From: Gammaproteobacteria bacterium 39-13
GTDB taxonomy: Bacteria > Pseudomonadota > Gammaproteobacteria > Berkiellales > Berkiellaceae
Reading direction: 5' to 3'
Length of the DNA: 64,000 nucleotides
Assembly: GCA_001898235.1 (NCBI GenBank)
Contig: MKTN01000001.1
Span: forward strand, 113,759 to 177,758
Below are positions 53,336 to 61,000 of this stretch, one piece after another. The notes below the pieces were generated by a model. That model was not told the DNA's origin. It was given only the letters and a program-made list of their open reading frames with translations, and did no database searches. How positions within the stretch are numbered: position 1 is the stretch's first letter; each line of letters opens with the position of its first letter. The translations under genes were made by a program, and so were the position numbers.

Positions 53336-54097
53336 ATGGCTCATACGATAAGACAATTGGCGAAAATATCAGGAGTCAGCGTACGCGCACTTCGCTGGTA
53401 TGATGAAATTGGGCTGCTAAAACCAGCATATGTTGGCGCCAATCAGTATCGATATTATGAAGAAAAACAACTGCTTATCTTACAGCAAATTCTTTTCTTT
53501 AAAGAGCTGGGCTTCAACTTAAATGACATCCAAAAACTGCTTATGCAAGGTAACTTTGATCACATTAATGCATTAACTGAGCATAGAAAGATTTTGGAAA
53601 AGGATATTGCTCGCAAGAGAGACTTAATCTCTACAATCGATAAAACAATATTGCATTTAAAGGGTGAACAAACTATGTCAGACAAAGAGTTATATGTTGG
53701 CTTTGATAGCGCAAGACAAACAGAATATGAACAATACATTGTAAAGCATCATGGAACAGCGGCAGAAGGGCTTCTTCTTGAAAGTAAAAAACGTACCGCA
53801 AAATGGGATAAAGACGAATGGGACGATGTGAAGAATCAAGGCGATGCGATACATAAAGAGTTGGCGAAAGCGATTGAGCAAGGGCTAAAACCTGATTCAA
53901 ATGAAGTACAAACCATTATTCAGCGCCACTATCAAATGATTGAACGCTTTTATGAGCCATCTAAAGAATTATATATAGGTTTGACTGAGCTATATGTCCA
54001 GCATCCTGATTTTAAGAAATTTTTCGATGCGTATCATCCTAAGATGATTGAATTTATTGGAGAAGCGATGCGATTTTATGCCAATAAAAACCTCTAA
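53336..54097 (+). CDS. MerR-family regulator with TipAS-like antibiotic-recognition domain
   Basis: 253 residues. The N-terminal winged helix is ISGVSVRALRWYDEIGLLKP, then a dimerisation helix (about 75-115). The C-terminal domain (120-253) starts ELYVGFDSARQTEYEQYIVK and has the TipAS-like helical globin fold that traps thiopeptides and other drugs in TipA. It carries an internal start candidate (MSDKEL behind GGTGAA at 53675-53678), as in tipA, where a shorter TipAS product is made. It has a promoter with MerR-like spacing and no obvious downstream target, so self-regulation is the safest reading. Confidence 0.85.
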   Translation: MAHTIRQLAKISGVSVRALRWYDEIGLLKPAYVGANQYRYYEEKQLLILQQILFFKELGFNLNDIQKLLMQGNFDHINALTEHRKILEKDIARKRDLISTIDKTILHLKGEQTMSDKELYVGFDSARQTEYEQYIVKHHGTAAEGLLLESKKRTAKWDKDEWDDVKNQGDAIHKELAKAIEQGLKPDSNEVQTIIQRHYQMIERFYEPSKELYIGLTELYVQHPDFKKFFDAYHPKMIEFIGEAMRFYANKNL

Positions 54098-54111
54098 TTT
54101 TCTCTGAATTC

Positions 54112-54181
54112 ATAGGACATCCATTGCATTGAAATTCATTCAATCGACATACTTCAAGAAATGATCAAATGGATGTCCCTC
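54112..54181. repeat. GGACATCC/GGATGTCC inverted pair
   Basis: ATAGGACATCCATTG (54112-54126) faces AAATGGATGTCCCTC (54167-54181), about 40 bases apart, between the MerR-type gene and a convergent coiled-coil gene. Confidence 0.75.
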
Positions 54182-54256
54182 AAAAGCTTGTTCTTAACTT
54201 TCTCTGGCTTCTTCCTGGGTTTAACGCATAATCCTTTTTACAGTCTGGGGGCTACT

Positions 54257-54847
54257 TCATTTTAATGAAGCCATTCTATTCGTGATTTGCTCCATCTCAA
54301 AACTAGGATGATTCATTTGCTCTAGCTCTTTAAACCCTAGATAATTATCTTGAGTTCTTTGTCTTTGGTAGGCTACTGTAAATGGTGCTTGTTGAGAATG
54401 AACTTGAGGATATCCAACTGTATTGTTGTCTTTATATTTTTTTTCAATTTCTTTGCGCTGAGCTTCAAGTGTTTTCCTTTGTTGGCGTAGATGCTCTATC
54501 AATTTTTCCTTTTCCATTCCTCTTTCTTGTCGAGCTTGTATTAAACGTTGCTGTTCAGCTTTGAGTGCCTGAAGCTTAATTTTTCGCTCATTTTCTCTTT
54601 GCGAAAAATCTTGGGAAAGGAACGTAACTGTTTGATGATCTTTTCGCATTTTGGAAAGTTCATGTCTTGTTGCTAAATATTTATCTAATTGTTTTTCCGA
54701 TCCTTCGTCTCTAAACATCTTCCTAATTACACTTGCTTCATGGGGCCTATTCATTTGAAGTGCTCGGATGTACTGTTCGAAGTATCTTATTTGAAGCTCA
54801 TTAAATTTTGTTTCCTCTGTTGTCATTTTAGAATTAGTGCCTGGCAT
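54257..54847 (-). CDS. Coiled-coil protein of unknown function
   Basis: 196 residues. Residues about 60-140 form a continuous charged coiled coil rich in Q, E, K and R (ERKIKLQALKAEQQRLIQAR). The C-terminus (QQAPFTVAYQRQRTQDNY) is polar and looks flexible. No enzyme motif and no signal. It is a lone gene set between GGACATCC-bearing spacers. Lineage-specific; function not predictable. Confidence 0.55.
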   Translation of the reverse strand: MPGTNSKMTTEETKFNELQIRYFEQYIRALQMNRPHEASVIRKMFRDEGSEKQLDKYLATRHELSKMRKDHQTVTFLSQDFSQRENERKIKLQALKAEQQRLIQARQERGMEKEKLIEHLRQQRKTLEAQRKEIEKKYKDNNTVGYPQVHSQQAPFTVAYQRQRTQDNYLGFKELEQMNHPSFEMEQITNRMASLK

Positions 54848-55200
54848 TGCTTTTATTCCTCTTTGTTGAATATGTCATTTGGGGGCACATTATTTTATTC
54901 CTTCAAGGGAGTCAATCACCGCTGATGTATAAGATAAATCCCTCTGGACCTTCCACCTTTGCTAATCCTGTCAGAGTCTCTCAGAGGACATCCACTGTTT
55001 TGATATTGTTCAAAAGATATCGATTTCAGTTGGGTGCCCTTCACACAATAGATCTATTCACATGAATTCCAGGATATCTATCCTAAAAACTGCGTTGGTG
55101 TGAAAAAGTAGATGTCTTGCACATGCACACTACACACATACTCGCGGCACATGAATTTATTTTTTCATTTCATGCGCGTTATACACATATCATTTCTTTA
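54848..55200. other. Intergenic region with degenerate repeat copies
   Basis: Holds AGAGGACATCCACTG at 54984-54998 and a decayed partner (GTAGATGTCTTGC) near 55108-55120. Frames exist that extend the MarR gene upstream to 55112, but they read as non-coding and are placed before the promoter. No gene is supported here. Confidence 0.6.
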
Positions 55201-55237
55201 TTGTTGTCTTGACAACGGTTGTCGAGACAACTATTAT
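55201..55237 (+). promoter_or_regulatory. Promoter with two overlapping TTGTC-N2-GACAA operators
   Basis: TTGACA (55209-55214) and TATTAT (55232-55237) are 17 bases apart, a near-consensus sigma-70 promoter. Overlapping it are two dyads, TTGTCTTGACAA (55204-55215) and GTTGTCGAGACAAC (55218-55231), a layout typical of MarR-family autorepression. Transcription should start about seven bases after the -10, which is the ATG itself. Confidence 0.75.
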
Positions 55238-55243
55238 ATAGAT

Positions 55244-55714
55244 ATGCATAAAAAATATAAACATGGCTTACATGATGATATTGGGTATTGGCTAGGCCGA
55301 TTTAGAGCAGAAGTTCATTCTTCGTTTGAAGCAAAGCTCATGAGTAAAGGAATTTCCATCGCCCAATGGTGCATTCTGATTAGCCTTTATAATAAAGATG
55401 CCTCCAGCATCGTCGGATTAGCTAAATTTATTGATGTAGATAAAGGTTCAATATCTCGCGTTGTCGATAAATTGGAATCTATGGGACTTGTTGTAAGGCA
55501 AGAAGGGAAAGACCGACGCTCTGGCGCGCTTTGTCTTTCTGAAAAAGGGGAACAACTCACACCAGAATTGGCAAAATTAGCTGAGCTGAACGAAGTAGAA
55601 TTCTTTTCATGTCTAACATTAGCCGAGAAAACGCAATTAAGAAAGATTTTGAAAAAATTGCTTCCCCAGGCTGGGATCAATTCACTTGGTGGATGGCTTT
55701 TAGATAAAAATTAA
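55244..55714 (+). CDS. MarR family transcriptional regulator
   Basis: 156 residues from the ATG at 55244. Winged helix: SIAQWCILISLYNKDASSIV, then DVDKGSISRVVDKLESMGLV, wing RQEGKDRRSGALCLSEKG; dimer helices at both ends. These are cytoplasmic repressors released by small phenolic ligands, peroxides or other signals. There is no ribosome site before the ATG, and the promoter's predicted start point coincides with it, so the message is probably leaderless. It is followed 12 bases later by a DUF1398 gene. Two operators overlap the promoter, indicating autorepression of the pair. Confidence 0.85.
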   Translation: MHKKYKHGLHDDIGYWLGRFRAEVHSSFEAKLMSKGISIAQWCILISLYNKDASSIVGLAKFIDVDKGSISRVVDKLESMGLVVRQEGKDRRSGALCLSEKGEQLTPELAKLAELNEVEFFSCLTLAEKTQLRKILKKLLPQAGINSLGGWLLDKN

Positions 55715-55726
55715 GATGAGGTAAAG

Positions 55727-56107
55727 ATGATAAACATAGCTGTTATTCAAGAATGCACCGACAAAAAATTACCTTTCCCTGAAGTGATCAAACATTTAAC
55801 AGAAATAGGCATCGAACGCTATTATACCGATCTTACGAAAATGGAAAAGATTTTTTATGCTCAAAATGGAGAAACCTATACTGAGCGCTTACTAATCGAC
55901 TCCATGCCTAAAATGGGTGAAAATTTTAATAAAGATAAAATTATAGAAACACTACGCGAAATTCAGCGAGGAGAAATAGATTACTCCACTTTCATTCGAA
56001 GAATTGTTTCTTTTGGCACAGTTAGCTATACCGTTTATATCGATGGTAAACACGTCGTTTACGTTGGTCGTAAAGGTGAAACCTATATTGAGCATTTTCC
56101 GTTTTAA
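55727..56107 (+). CDS. DUF1398 family protein
   Basis: 126 residues behind GATGAGGTAAAG, 12 bases after the MarR gene, hence in its operon. It has the DUF1398 pattern: FPEVIKHLTEIGIERYYTDL in the N-terminal half, YAQNGETYTE, and the compact IDYSTFIRRIVSFGTVSYTV towards the C-terminus. The family is a small alpha-beta fold with no known activity, often linked to stress regulators. The MarR link suggests it is induced by the regulator's ligand. The family is firm; the function is unknown. Confidence 0.8.
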   Translation: MINIAVIQECTDKKLPFPEVIKHLTEIGIERYYTDLTKMEKIFYAQNGETYTERLLIDSMPKMGENFNKDKIIETLREIQRGEIDYSTFIRRIVSFGTVSYTVYIDGKHVVYVGRKGETYIEHFPF

Positions 56108-56631
56108 AAGAAGTACATTCCTCTAATAAATTCTCAGGGGACATCCATCCAAAAGAATGAATGTCCTTTAAACAAATCTAAAAAAACTCTATCTCGTGCA
56201 AAGCTAAATTTTGATAATGGTATAAAAAAGGACATTCATTTTGTAAAATTCTTCATGATTCCTGAAAACTCCCTTCTACATCACAATTTAAAATGGATGT
56301 CCTTCTATTGCTCCTAATGAAAACTTGGAAAGCATCTTTACATCTTCTTTAATCAAGTGGATGTCCTTCAAAGAAGATCACTAATCATTTGGGACTTCTC
56401 ACAGGACATCCATTTCATAAAGCAGATGGATGTCTTATAAAATTTCATTGATTTTTAAAATTTTAAAGGGATCCCGTATGAGATTTCATAAAAAAAAAAT
56501 TATTGAAACTTATTGAATAATAATTCACATCACTTTTATCACTAGATCCCTTCATCTAATCAGTTAAGGTTTTTGCTTTTTACAGTCATGCAATACCATT
56601 GCAAAAAATCACTTGATTTAAGAGGATCATT
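56108..56631. repeat. Repeat-filled spacer with several GGACATCC elements
   Basis: 524 bases without a gene. Copies lie at 56139 (inverted against AATGTCC at 56160), 56230 (variant GGACATTC), 56295, 56359, 56404 and 56428, the last two forming a tight inverted pair. Bases about 56326-56376 (GGAAAGCATCTTTACATCTT and onward to TCCTTCAAAGAA) recur with one visible mismatch at about 60813-60863, beyond the peptide cluster. The final 100 bases should carry the promoter of the next gene. Confidence 0.8.
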
Positions 56632-57294
56632 ATGTTTACTAAAAAAGAACTCGCTGGAATTGCAATAACATCAACGCTCATGACTTTATTTGCTCTGGTA
56701 ACCAGCTCAACAGGTATATCTCCATCTGTTTTTTCCTTTTCTGCTTCATATTTAATCAGTTTCGTAGAAAATGCTCTTTTATATAAAGGTGGCTCTAAAG
56801 CCCTCAGCGTTGTTCCTCCGTTACTTCAGACGATAGCAAGCATAAATACACAAATTGCTGCTCATGTAACGACAGGGATCGTAAATACTGCTCAGCTTTT
56901 GAATACTGCATTAACCGTAATAAATCAAAAATGCCATTCCGCAGTTCAATCCGTCTCTAACGCCTGCAAAAAAGTTTTTAGCTGGGGAAGCAATTTATTT
57001 AAAAGCACAGCAACTTTCTTTTCAGAGCAGAAAAGCATTTTAAATTATCGAAAGGCAGGTGAAGCCTTATCGCTAGAATTACCTGAACAAATGGTGCCTC
57101 ATTTATCAAATGAAATTATTGAAAAAATTGGATCATTCGTTACTCATGGAGATCTTACTCGCACTGCAGAATTTCTAGCCGGCTGGGAAAAAATTAGAGA
57201 TAAACGTGATTCATATCAACAAGCTCAAACAAAAAGTTTACCCACCGCTGAAGGGTTAACTAGAGCGATCCGACGTGGCCTTATTGGATATTAA
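56632..57294 (+). CDS. Membrane-anchored F-box-like protein
   Basis: 220 residues. The N-terminal 60 residues are hydrophobic with one or two spans (GIAITSTLMTLFALVTSSTG, then FSASYLISFVENALL). A helical middle follows, and then residues about 146-188 with the F-box-like pattern ELPEQMVPHLSNEIIEKIGS, ending F..GW. This block aligns with the 140-residue protein at 229-651. F-box proteins bind Skp1 in eukaryotes, and intracellular bacteria export such mimics. The membrane segment makes a host-membrane ubiquitin-ligase adaptor conceivable, but it could also be an inner-membrane protein. Similarity of the pair is certain; the F-box call is moderate. Confidence 0.5.
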   Translation: MFTKKELAGIAITSTLMTLFALVTSSTGISPSVFSFSASYLISFVENALLYKGGSKALSVVPPLLQTIASINTQIAAHVTTGIVNTAQLLNTALTVINQKCHSAVQSVSNACKKVFSWGSNLFKSTATFFSEQKSILNYRKAGEALSLELPEQMVPHLSNEIIEKIGSFVTHGDLTRTAEFLAGWEKIRDKRDSYQQAQTKSLPTAEGLTRAIRRGLIGY

Positions 57295-57321
57295 AAGAGA
57301 GCTGGTATATGTTGACCCGCT

Positions 57322-57365
57322 CATAAAAAGTACTTGATTGTTGGGCCTTACGGCCCAACCTACGC
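57322..57365. repeat. GTTGGGCC hairpin repeat, copy 1
   Basis: GTTGGGCC (57340-57347) and GGCCCAAC (57352-57359) form a GC-rich stem in an AT-rich setting, preceded by CATAAAAAGTACTTGATT. A related element with the same flank lies at 63921-63979. Confidence 0.75.
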
Positions 57366-57605
57366 TTGCTTAAGCAAATTAGTCATAATTCCCTCACCGT
57401 TTCTTCTCGTTTTCGGCAAAACAGTTACTTTTGCAGTTGCCTCTTTGCATAGCGCCCTCGGTGATAAATTTAACTTTAAAACACGAACGGCATGCACCAT
57501 TTCAAATGTAGGCCGCCCATACCAAATCGGAATATCGGCAGATAAAAACCCCATGCTTTTTAAGCGAAAGAGTGTGCGATGAACTACCTTGGTCGATTTA
57601 TTCGG
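57360..57605 (-). pseudogene. Truncated copy of the 61001-61450 gene (C-terminal part)
   Basis: The minus strand encodes NKSTKVVHRTLFRLKSMGF, then LSADIPIWYGRPTFEMV and a C-terminus close to that of the intact 149-residue protein at 61001-61450. DNA is nearly identical over about 95 bases (CCATACCAAATCGGAATATC and onward to GGTCGATTTATTC). The N-terminal 68 residues are absent; upstream sequence is unrelated. It therefore marks a left-hand direct repeat bracketing the peptide/MATE cluster. Confidence 0.8.
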
Positions 57606-57794
57606 AGCGCATTTCAAATCACTACCCTTCAAATAGTATATGAACTCTATGTGATTTATAAAATCACGCGAATAATGATGGTATAAAGTATAGATGTTCT
57701 TCAAAGAATATCCATTTCTTGAAATGTGTGTCCTTCAAATAGAACGTTAAGAGGGTCTATTAGTAAAAAGTGATCTTAAATCTTGATTTTACGT

Positions 57795-58340
57795 CTATTT
57801 TTCAAACCTATAGGCGACTAGCAAATATTTTTGACCACCCCATTCTCCATACATCTTCTCTATAAGGATCCCTCCTAAAGATTCATAAAACCTGCGAGAG
57901 ATATAATTATCATTTAGTGTCCAAACAATGAAAGGAAGTAAATTTCGTTGAATCAGTTCAATTTTTGCCTGAAAAAACAATGCCCTACCCGCGCCTTGAT
58001 TTTGATATCTAGGACATACATAAATTGCATACAATTCGCCAGTTTCAACAAATTTTGCTTTTTTCTCTCTTGACATATGCTGATTTTGTCTAGAATAGAA
58101 TGGACCTGCATCGCAAAAGCCAATTACTTTATTGTCATGTACAGCAACTAGTTGAATATTAGGATCTTTCTGAATAATCTTTTTTCTCTTCTTGAGAAGA
58201 TTTTCAAGCTTTAAACTATCTAAAAAATTCTGTTCTATTAATTCTTTATAATTTTCTTTCCAACAAGCAAGGTGGATCTTGGCAATATCATGAAGATCTA
58301 TAAGGCTAGATTTTCTGATTATAATTTCTAGTGAAGGCAT
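57795..58340 (-). CDS. GNAT family N-acetyltransferase (last gene of the peptide cluster)
   Basis: 181 residues. IRKSSLIDLHDIAKIHLACW at the start, acetyl-CoA loop VCPRYQNQGAGRALFFQA, and the final motif NDNYISRRFYESLGG, as in amine and amino-group acetylases. It starts 43 bases after the MATE gene on the same strand. In peptide antibiotic cassettes such enzymes often acetylate the product or its toxic precursor as self-protection, a role that fits here but is inferred. Enzyme family certain; substrate unknown. Confidence 0.8.
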   Translation of the reverse strand: MPSLEIIIRKSSLIDLHDIAKIHLACWKENYKELIEQNFLDSLKLENLLKKRKKIIQKDPNIQLVAVHDNKVIGFCDAGPFYSRQNQHMSREKKAKFVETGELYAIYVCPRYQNQGAGRALFFQAKIELIQRNLLPFIVWTLNDNYISRRFYESLGGILIEKMYGEWGGQKYLLVAYRFEK

Positions 58341-58383
58341 CTTTTTTGAAGAAACATTGTTTTCTTGTAATTATAATTGCTTG

Positions 58384-59766
58384 CTAAAATACTTTTGAAC
58401 TATTCGATTCAGTAGTCTCGGAACAAATAAAATCTGCTCGCTTTATTTTAAACATTCTAGCTAATAAGAAATATGCTGCCGCAAATCCAGACAAACTAAA
58501 AACCATTAACATATTCCAGAGATCTGAGAATAGAAAATAGCAAACAGAAATTCCTAATGACAACAGAGAGATAAGTATAATTTGCGGGATAAGCGTATCC
58601 GAGTAACCTCGTAAAGCGCTCATGCTATAGGTAAGAGCTACATTCATTAAAAAATACAGACATGCTATCCATTGTAACGCGCTTAAGGATTGAAGCACTT
58701 GCTCATCTTTTGTGAACGTTTGCAACAGATAGGGTTGTAATACAAAAAATAGCGATCCAATTATAATTATTTCTATAAAATACAGTTTGCTATATTTGAA
58801 AGAAATATCACTCAATTTGCTTGAATTTTTTTCTCCTCTAGCCTGACTGATTTTGATTGTCATTAAATGCGCAAGACCAAGTAGAGGAATTTGGCAAAAA
58901 AATATATATGAATTAATAATTGCGAAAGCTGAAGCTTGAACAGCACCTAACTTTGCTGCAAAATTTAAATATAAATAAAATATAAAACGCTGCCCAATCA
59001 TGCCAAACATCACTGGGAATCCTAATTTTATAACATCAAGTAAACTATTCAGTGCAATTAATATTCTTTTATCAATTACGAAGCACTGTAATTTTTCTTT
59101 TTTAATATTAATAAGTAACAGATAAGCGCCTGTTAGTAGCATTACTACATCACTAAACACATAAGCCAGTGCGATATTTTTTGAAGTTAATTCATAATTC
59201 ACAAAACCTAGATTTTTGCCAACAATCACAATGAAAATCAAACCAATTTGAATAAATATTTGCGCAATCCGTAAGCGTGCAACTTCTTTTATTTTTTCAA
59301 TGCTTTCTAGGAAAAAGGTAATCGTCGTTAACAACCCTACTAGAGGTAAACTAAAAGCCAGAATTTTAAGTGCTGAATATGCATTTTCGGCTAATTCATA
59401 GCTTGCAGTATTTGAAAATGGGTTTGGAAGTAACCATATAGCTCCAGCTAAGATGCACGACAACATAAACACAACAATGGTTACTGAGCTGAATATGCTA
59501 GCTAAAGATGTAAAATTTTTCTGCGCAAACCGTCGACCAAATTCAGCCTGAATACCCATTTGAATAGTAGTTACTAAAACAAATAATATAGCTGCAAAAC
59601 TAAGTGAGATGGAAAATTCCGCCAAAATTTCTGTACTTTCAAGGCCAAGCATAGCAGTAATAATAATAGACGCGATTTGAGTTGCACTTCTATTTATTGC
59701 TATTTGCAAAGATTGAACAAAAGCAGATTTATCACGCAACGAATTATTTCTCTTTCCCACGACCAA
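58384..59766 (-). CDS. MATE family exporter
   Basis: 460 residues from a TTG at 59766 (a GTG two codons later is possible; no good ATG before residue 41). Twelve hydrophobic helices in two halves follow the MATE layout: SATQIASIIITAMLGLESTE, LVTTIQMGIQAEFGRRF in the first half and GMIGQRFIFYLYLNFAAKLG, LLGLAHLMTIKISQARGE in the second. These are Na+ or H+ antiporters for cationic drugs or peptides. It lies in a four-gene minus-strand run with a small Gly-rich peptide, a GRDP-like protein and a GNAT, which suits an exporter of the peptide product. About 50 bases of this gene are duplicated at 60880-60932. Confidence 0.85.
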   Translation of the reverse strand: MVVGKRNNSLRDKSAFVQSLQIAINRSATQIASIIITAMLGLESTEILAEFSISLSFAAILFVLVTTIQMGIQAEFGRRFAQKNFTSLASIFSSVTIVVFMLSCILAGAIWLLPNPFSNTASYELAENAYSALKILAFSLPLVGLLTTITFFLESIEKIKEVARLRIAQIFIQIGLIFIVIVGKNLGFVNYELTSKNIALAYVFSDVVMLLTGAYLLLINIKKEKLQCFVIDKRILIALNSLLDVIKLGFPVMFGMIGQRFIFYLYLNFAAKLGAVQASAFAIINSYIFFCQIPLLGLAHLMTIKISQARGEKNSSKLSDISFKYSKLYFIEIIIIGSLFFVLQPYLLQTFTKDEQVLQSLSALQWIACLYFLMNVALTYSMSALRGYSDTLIPQIILISLLSLGISVCYFLFSDLWNMLMVFSLSGFAAAYFLLARMFKIKRADFICSETTESNSSKVF

Positions 59767-59843
59767 TCATTATCTTACAGTTAAAACACCTTTATTTACA
59801 ATAAGCACATAAGATGACTATTCAAAATAGAAATCTATGATTG

Positions 59844-60353
59844 CTACAAATAATCGACTTCCATTTCTACTTCTTCTATTTCAAAAGAATAAATTTGCTC
59901 GCCAAACTCTTCCATATGCAACTGTTGTGTAATTTTGAATGTTCGCTCAAGTTCAAGATAATCTGCCTCACCACGCATTCCAAAATAAGGATAATGGTGA
60001 AGATATTGACCAAATATGGCAGAACAATCTTCATGATATTTATACGTGTCAAGAATATGATGATGCCAAATTTCATCAATATCTACAGACGGTGGAATGA
60101 TTGGATGCTTCTCGGAGTATTTTCTAAGTAACCAAAGATAATTTTTATAATAATTAACCACCCTATGAGCGCTTTCCTCATCCCAAATCCGAGCTATGTT
60201 AGGATCGGGATTGGTAATTTTGTAAATGAGCATAGAAAAATCAATTGAATATATGTAATTAAATGCATCATCTAATGAAGGAACTTTAGGCCGTGAAAAA
60301 TCTAATGTATAAACCTTTCTAGTTTTATCCGTACTTGATATTGGTAAAATCAT
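59844..60353 (-). CDS. GRDP-like (DUF1399-type) small protein with His-rich motif
   Basis: 169 residues from the ATG at 60353, preceded by AAGGAAG; longer in-frame starts read through the upstream spacer. Residues about 95-130, VDIDEIWHHHILDTYKYHED and then FGQYLHHYPYFG, match the signature of glycine-rich-domain-containing-protein-like domains: W-H-x-H, Y-x2-D-C, H-H-x-P, which could bind metal. Plant members carry long Gly-rich tails; here a separate Gly-rich peptide gene lies 83 bases upstream. A role in modifying or binding that peptide is inferred. Domain match is good; activity of the family is not established. Confidence 0.6.
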   Translation of the reverse strand: MILPISSTDKTRKVYTLDFSRPKVPSLDDAFNYIYSIDFSMLIYKITNPDPNIARIWDEESAHRVVNYYKNYLWLLRKYSEKHPIIPPSVDIDEIWHHHILDTYKYHEDCSAIFGQYLHHYPYFGMRGEADYLELERTFKITQQLHMEEFGEQIYSFEIEEVEMEVDYL

Positions 60354-60436
60354 TAGATATAGCTTCCTTGAAAAATTCAAAACATATGATGAGTGTAAAA
60401 GCTCGCGATAATCATATCGCGAGCTTCTCTTGATTA

Positions 60437-60535
60437 TTACCAGCCACCGCCACCTTGGCAATGCCCTCCGGTTGAACCAACTAGATTAAATTTTGAAACT
60501 TTAACAACTTTTTTAACCATTTTGACTTTTTTCAT
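60437..60535 (-). CDS. 32-residue Gly-rich peptide: candidate ribosomal peptide precursor
   Basis: ATG at 60535 with AAGGAAG five bases upstream, stop at 60437-60439. The N-terminal half is basic and Val/Lys-rich (KKVKMVKKVVKVSKFNLV), like a short leader. The C-terminal half is GSTGGHCQGGGGW, with one Cys, one His and a terminal Trp, like a RiPP core. The next gene encodes a GRDP-like protein, then a MATE exporter and a GNAT. The ribosome site, the clean start-stop frame and the biased core all support a real gene. Its modification and activity are inferred; no known RiPP maturase (LanM, YcaO, radical SAM) is adjacent. Confidence 0.55.
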   Translation of the reverse strand: MKKVKMVKKVVKVSKFNLVGSTGGHCQGGGGW

Positions 60536-60812
60536 ATCTACTTCCTTATTATTTACATATCAATATAAACACTTACCTTAATTTGATACGTTTATGCGCT
60601 TTCGCTAATGATGCAAAAAATTTGATCATGCTCTTCAGCTCAATCGTAACTAATGCGTCAATATCTTAAATGCAATAATCCATATAAATTTTGGAGCATC
60701 GATGCTAAATCCAATCCACAAAGTGTGTCAACATCAAATGTATGGAGTAATTCAGAACATATTCCAATTATGTATTGAAAATTAATCTACCATCAATGCG
60801 CAATTGACTCTC

Positions 60813-60980
60813 ATGGAAAGCATCTTTACATCTTCTTTACTCAAGTGGATGTCCTTCAAAGAATGTGACTGCAAATTATCTAGCCTGACTGATTTTGATT
60901 GTAATTAAGTGCGCAAGACTAAGAAGAAAATTCTTCAGGGGACATCCATTTTGTAAAATAGCCAAATGGATGTCCTTCAA
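60813..60980. repeat. Mosaic of duplicated pieces and GGACATCC pair
   Basis: Three pieces lie in a row. 60813-60863 copies 56326-56376 (one visible mismatch). 60880-60932 copies 58838-58891, part of the MATE gene (CTAGCCTGACTGATTTTGAT, about five mismatches). 60936-60978 is an inverted pair, GGGGACATCCATTTTG facing CAAATGGATGTCCTTC. The stretch 60536-60812 before it is AT-rich and must hold the promoter of the peptide cluster; no hexamers could be fixed there. Confidence 0.75.
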
Positions 60981-61000
60981 TAAAAATTAACCCTTTCTCT

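Noticed and set aside
57334..57582. Plus-strand open frame across the truncated gene
   Set aside because: It is antisense to a sequence with a clear homologue on the minus strand, so it is a shadow.
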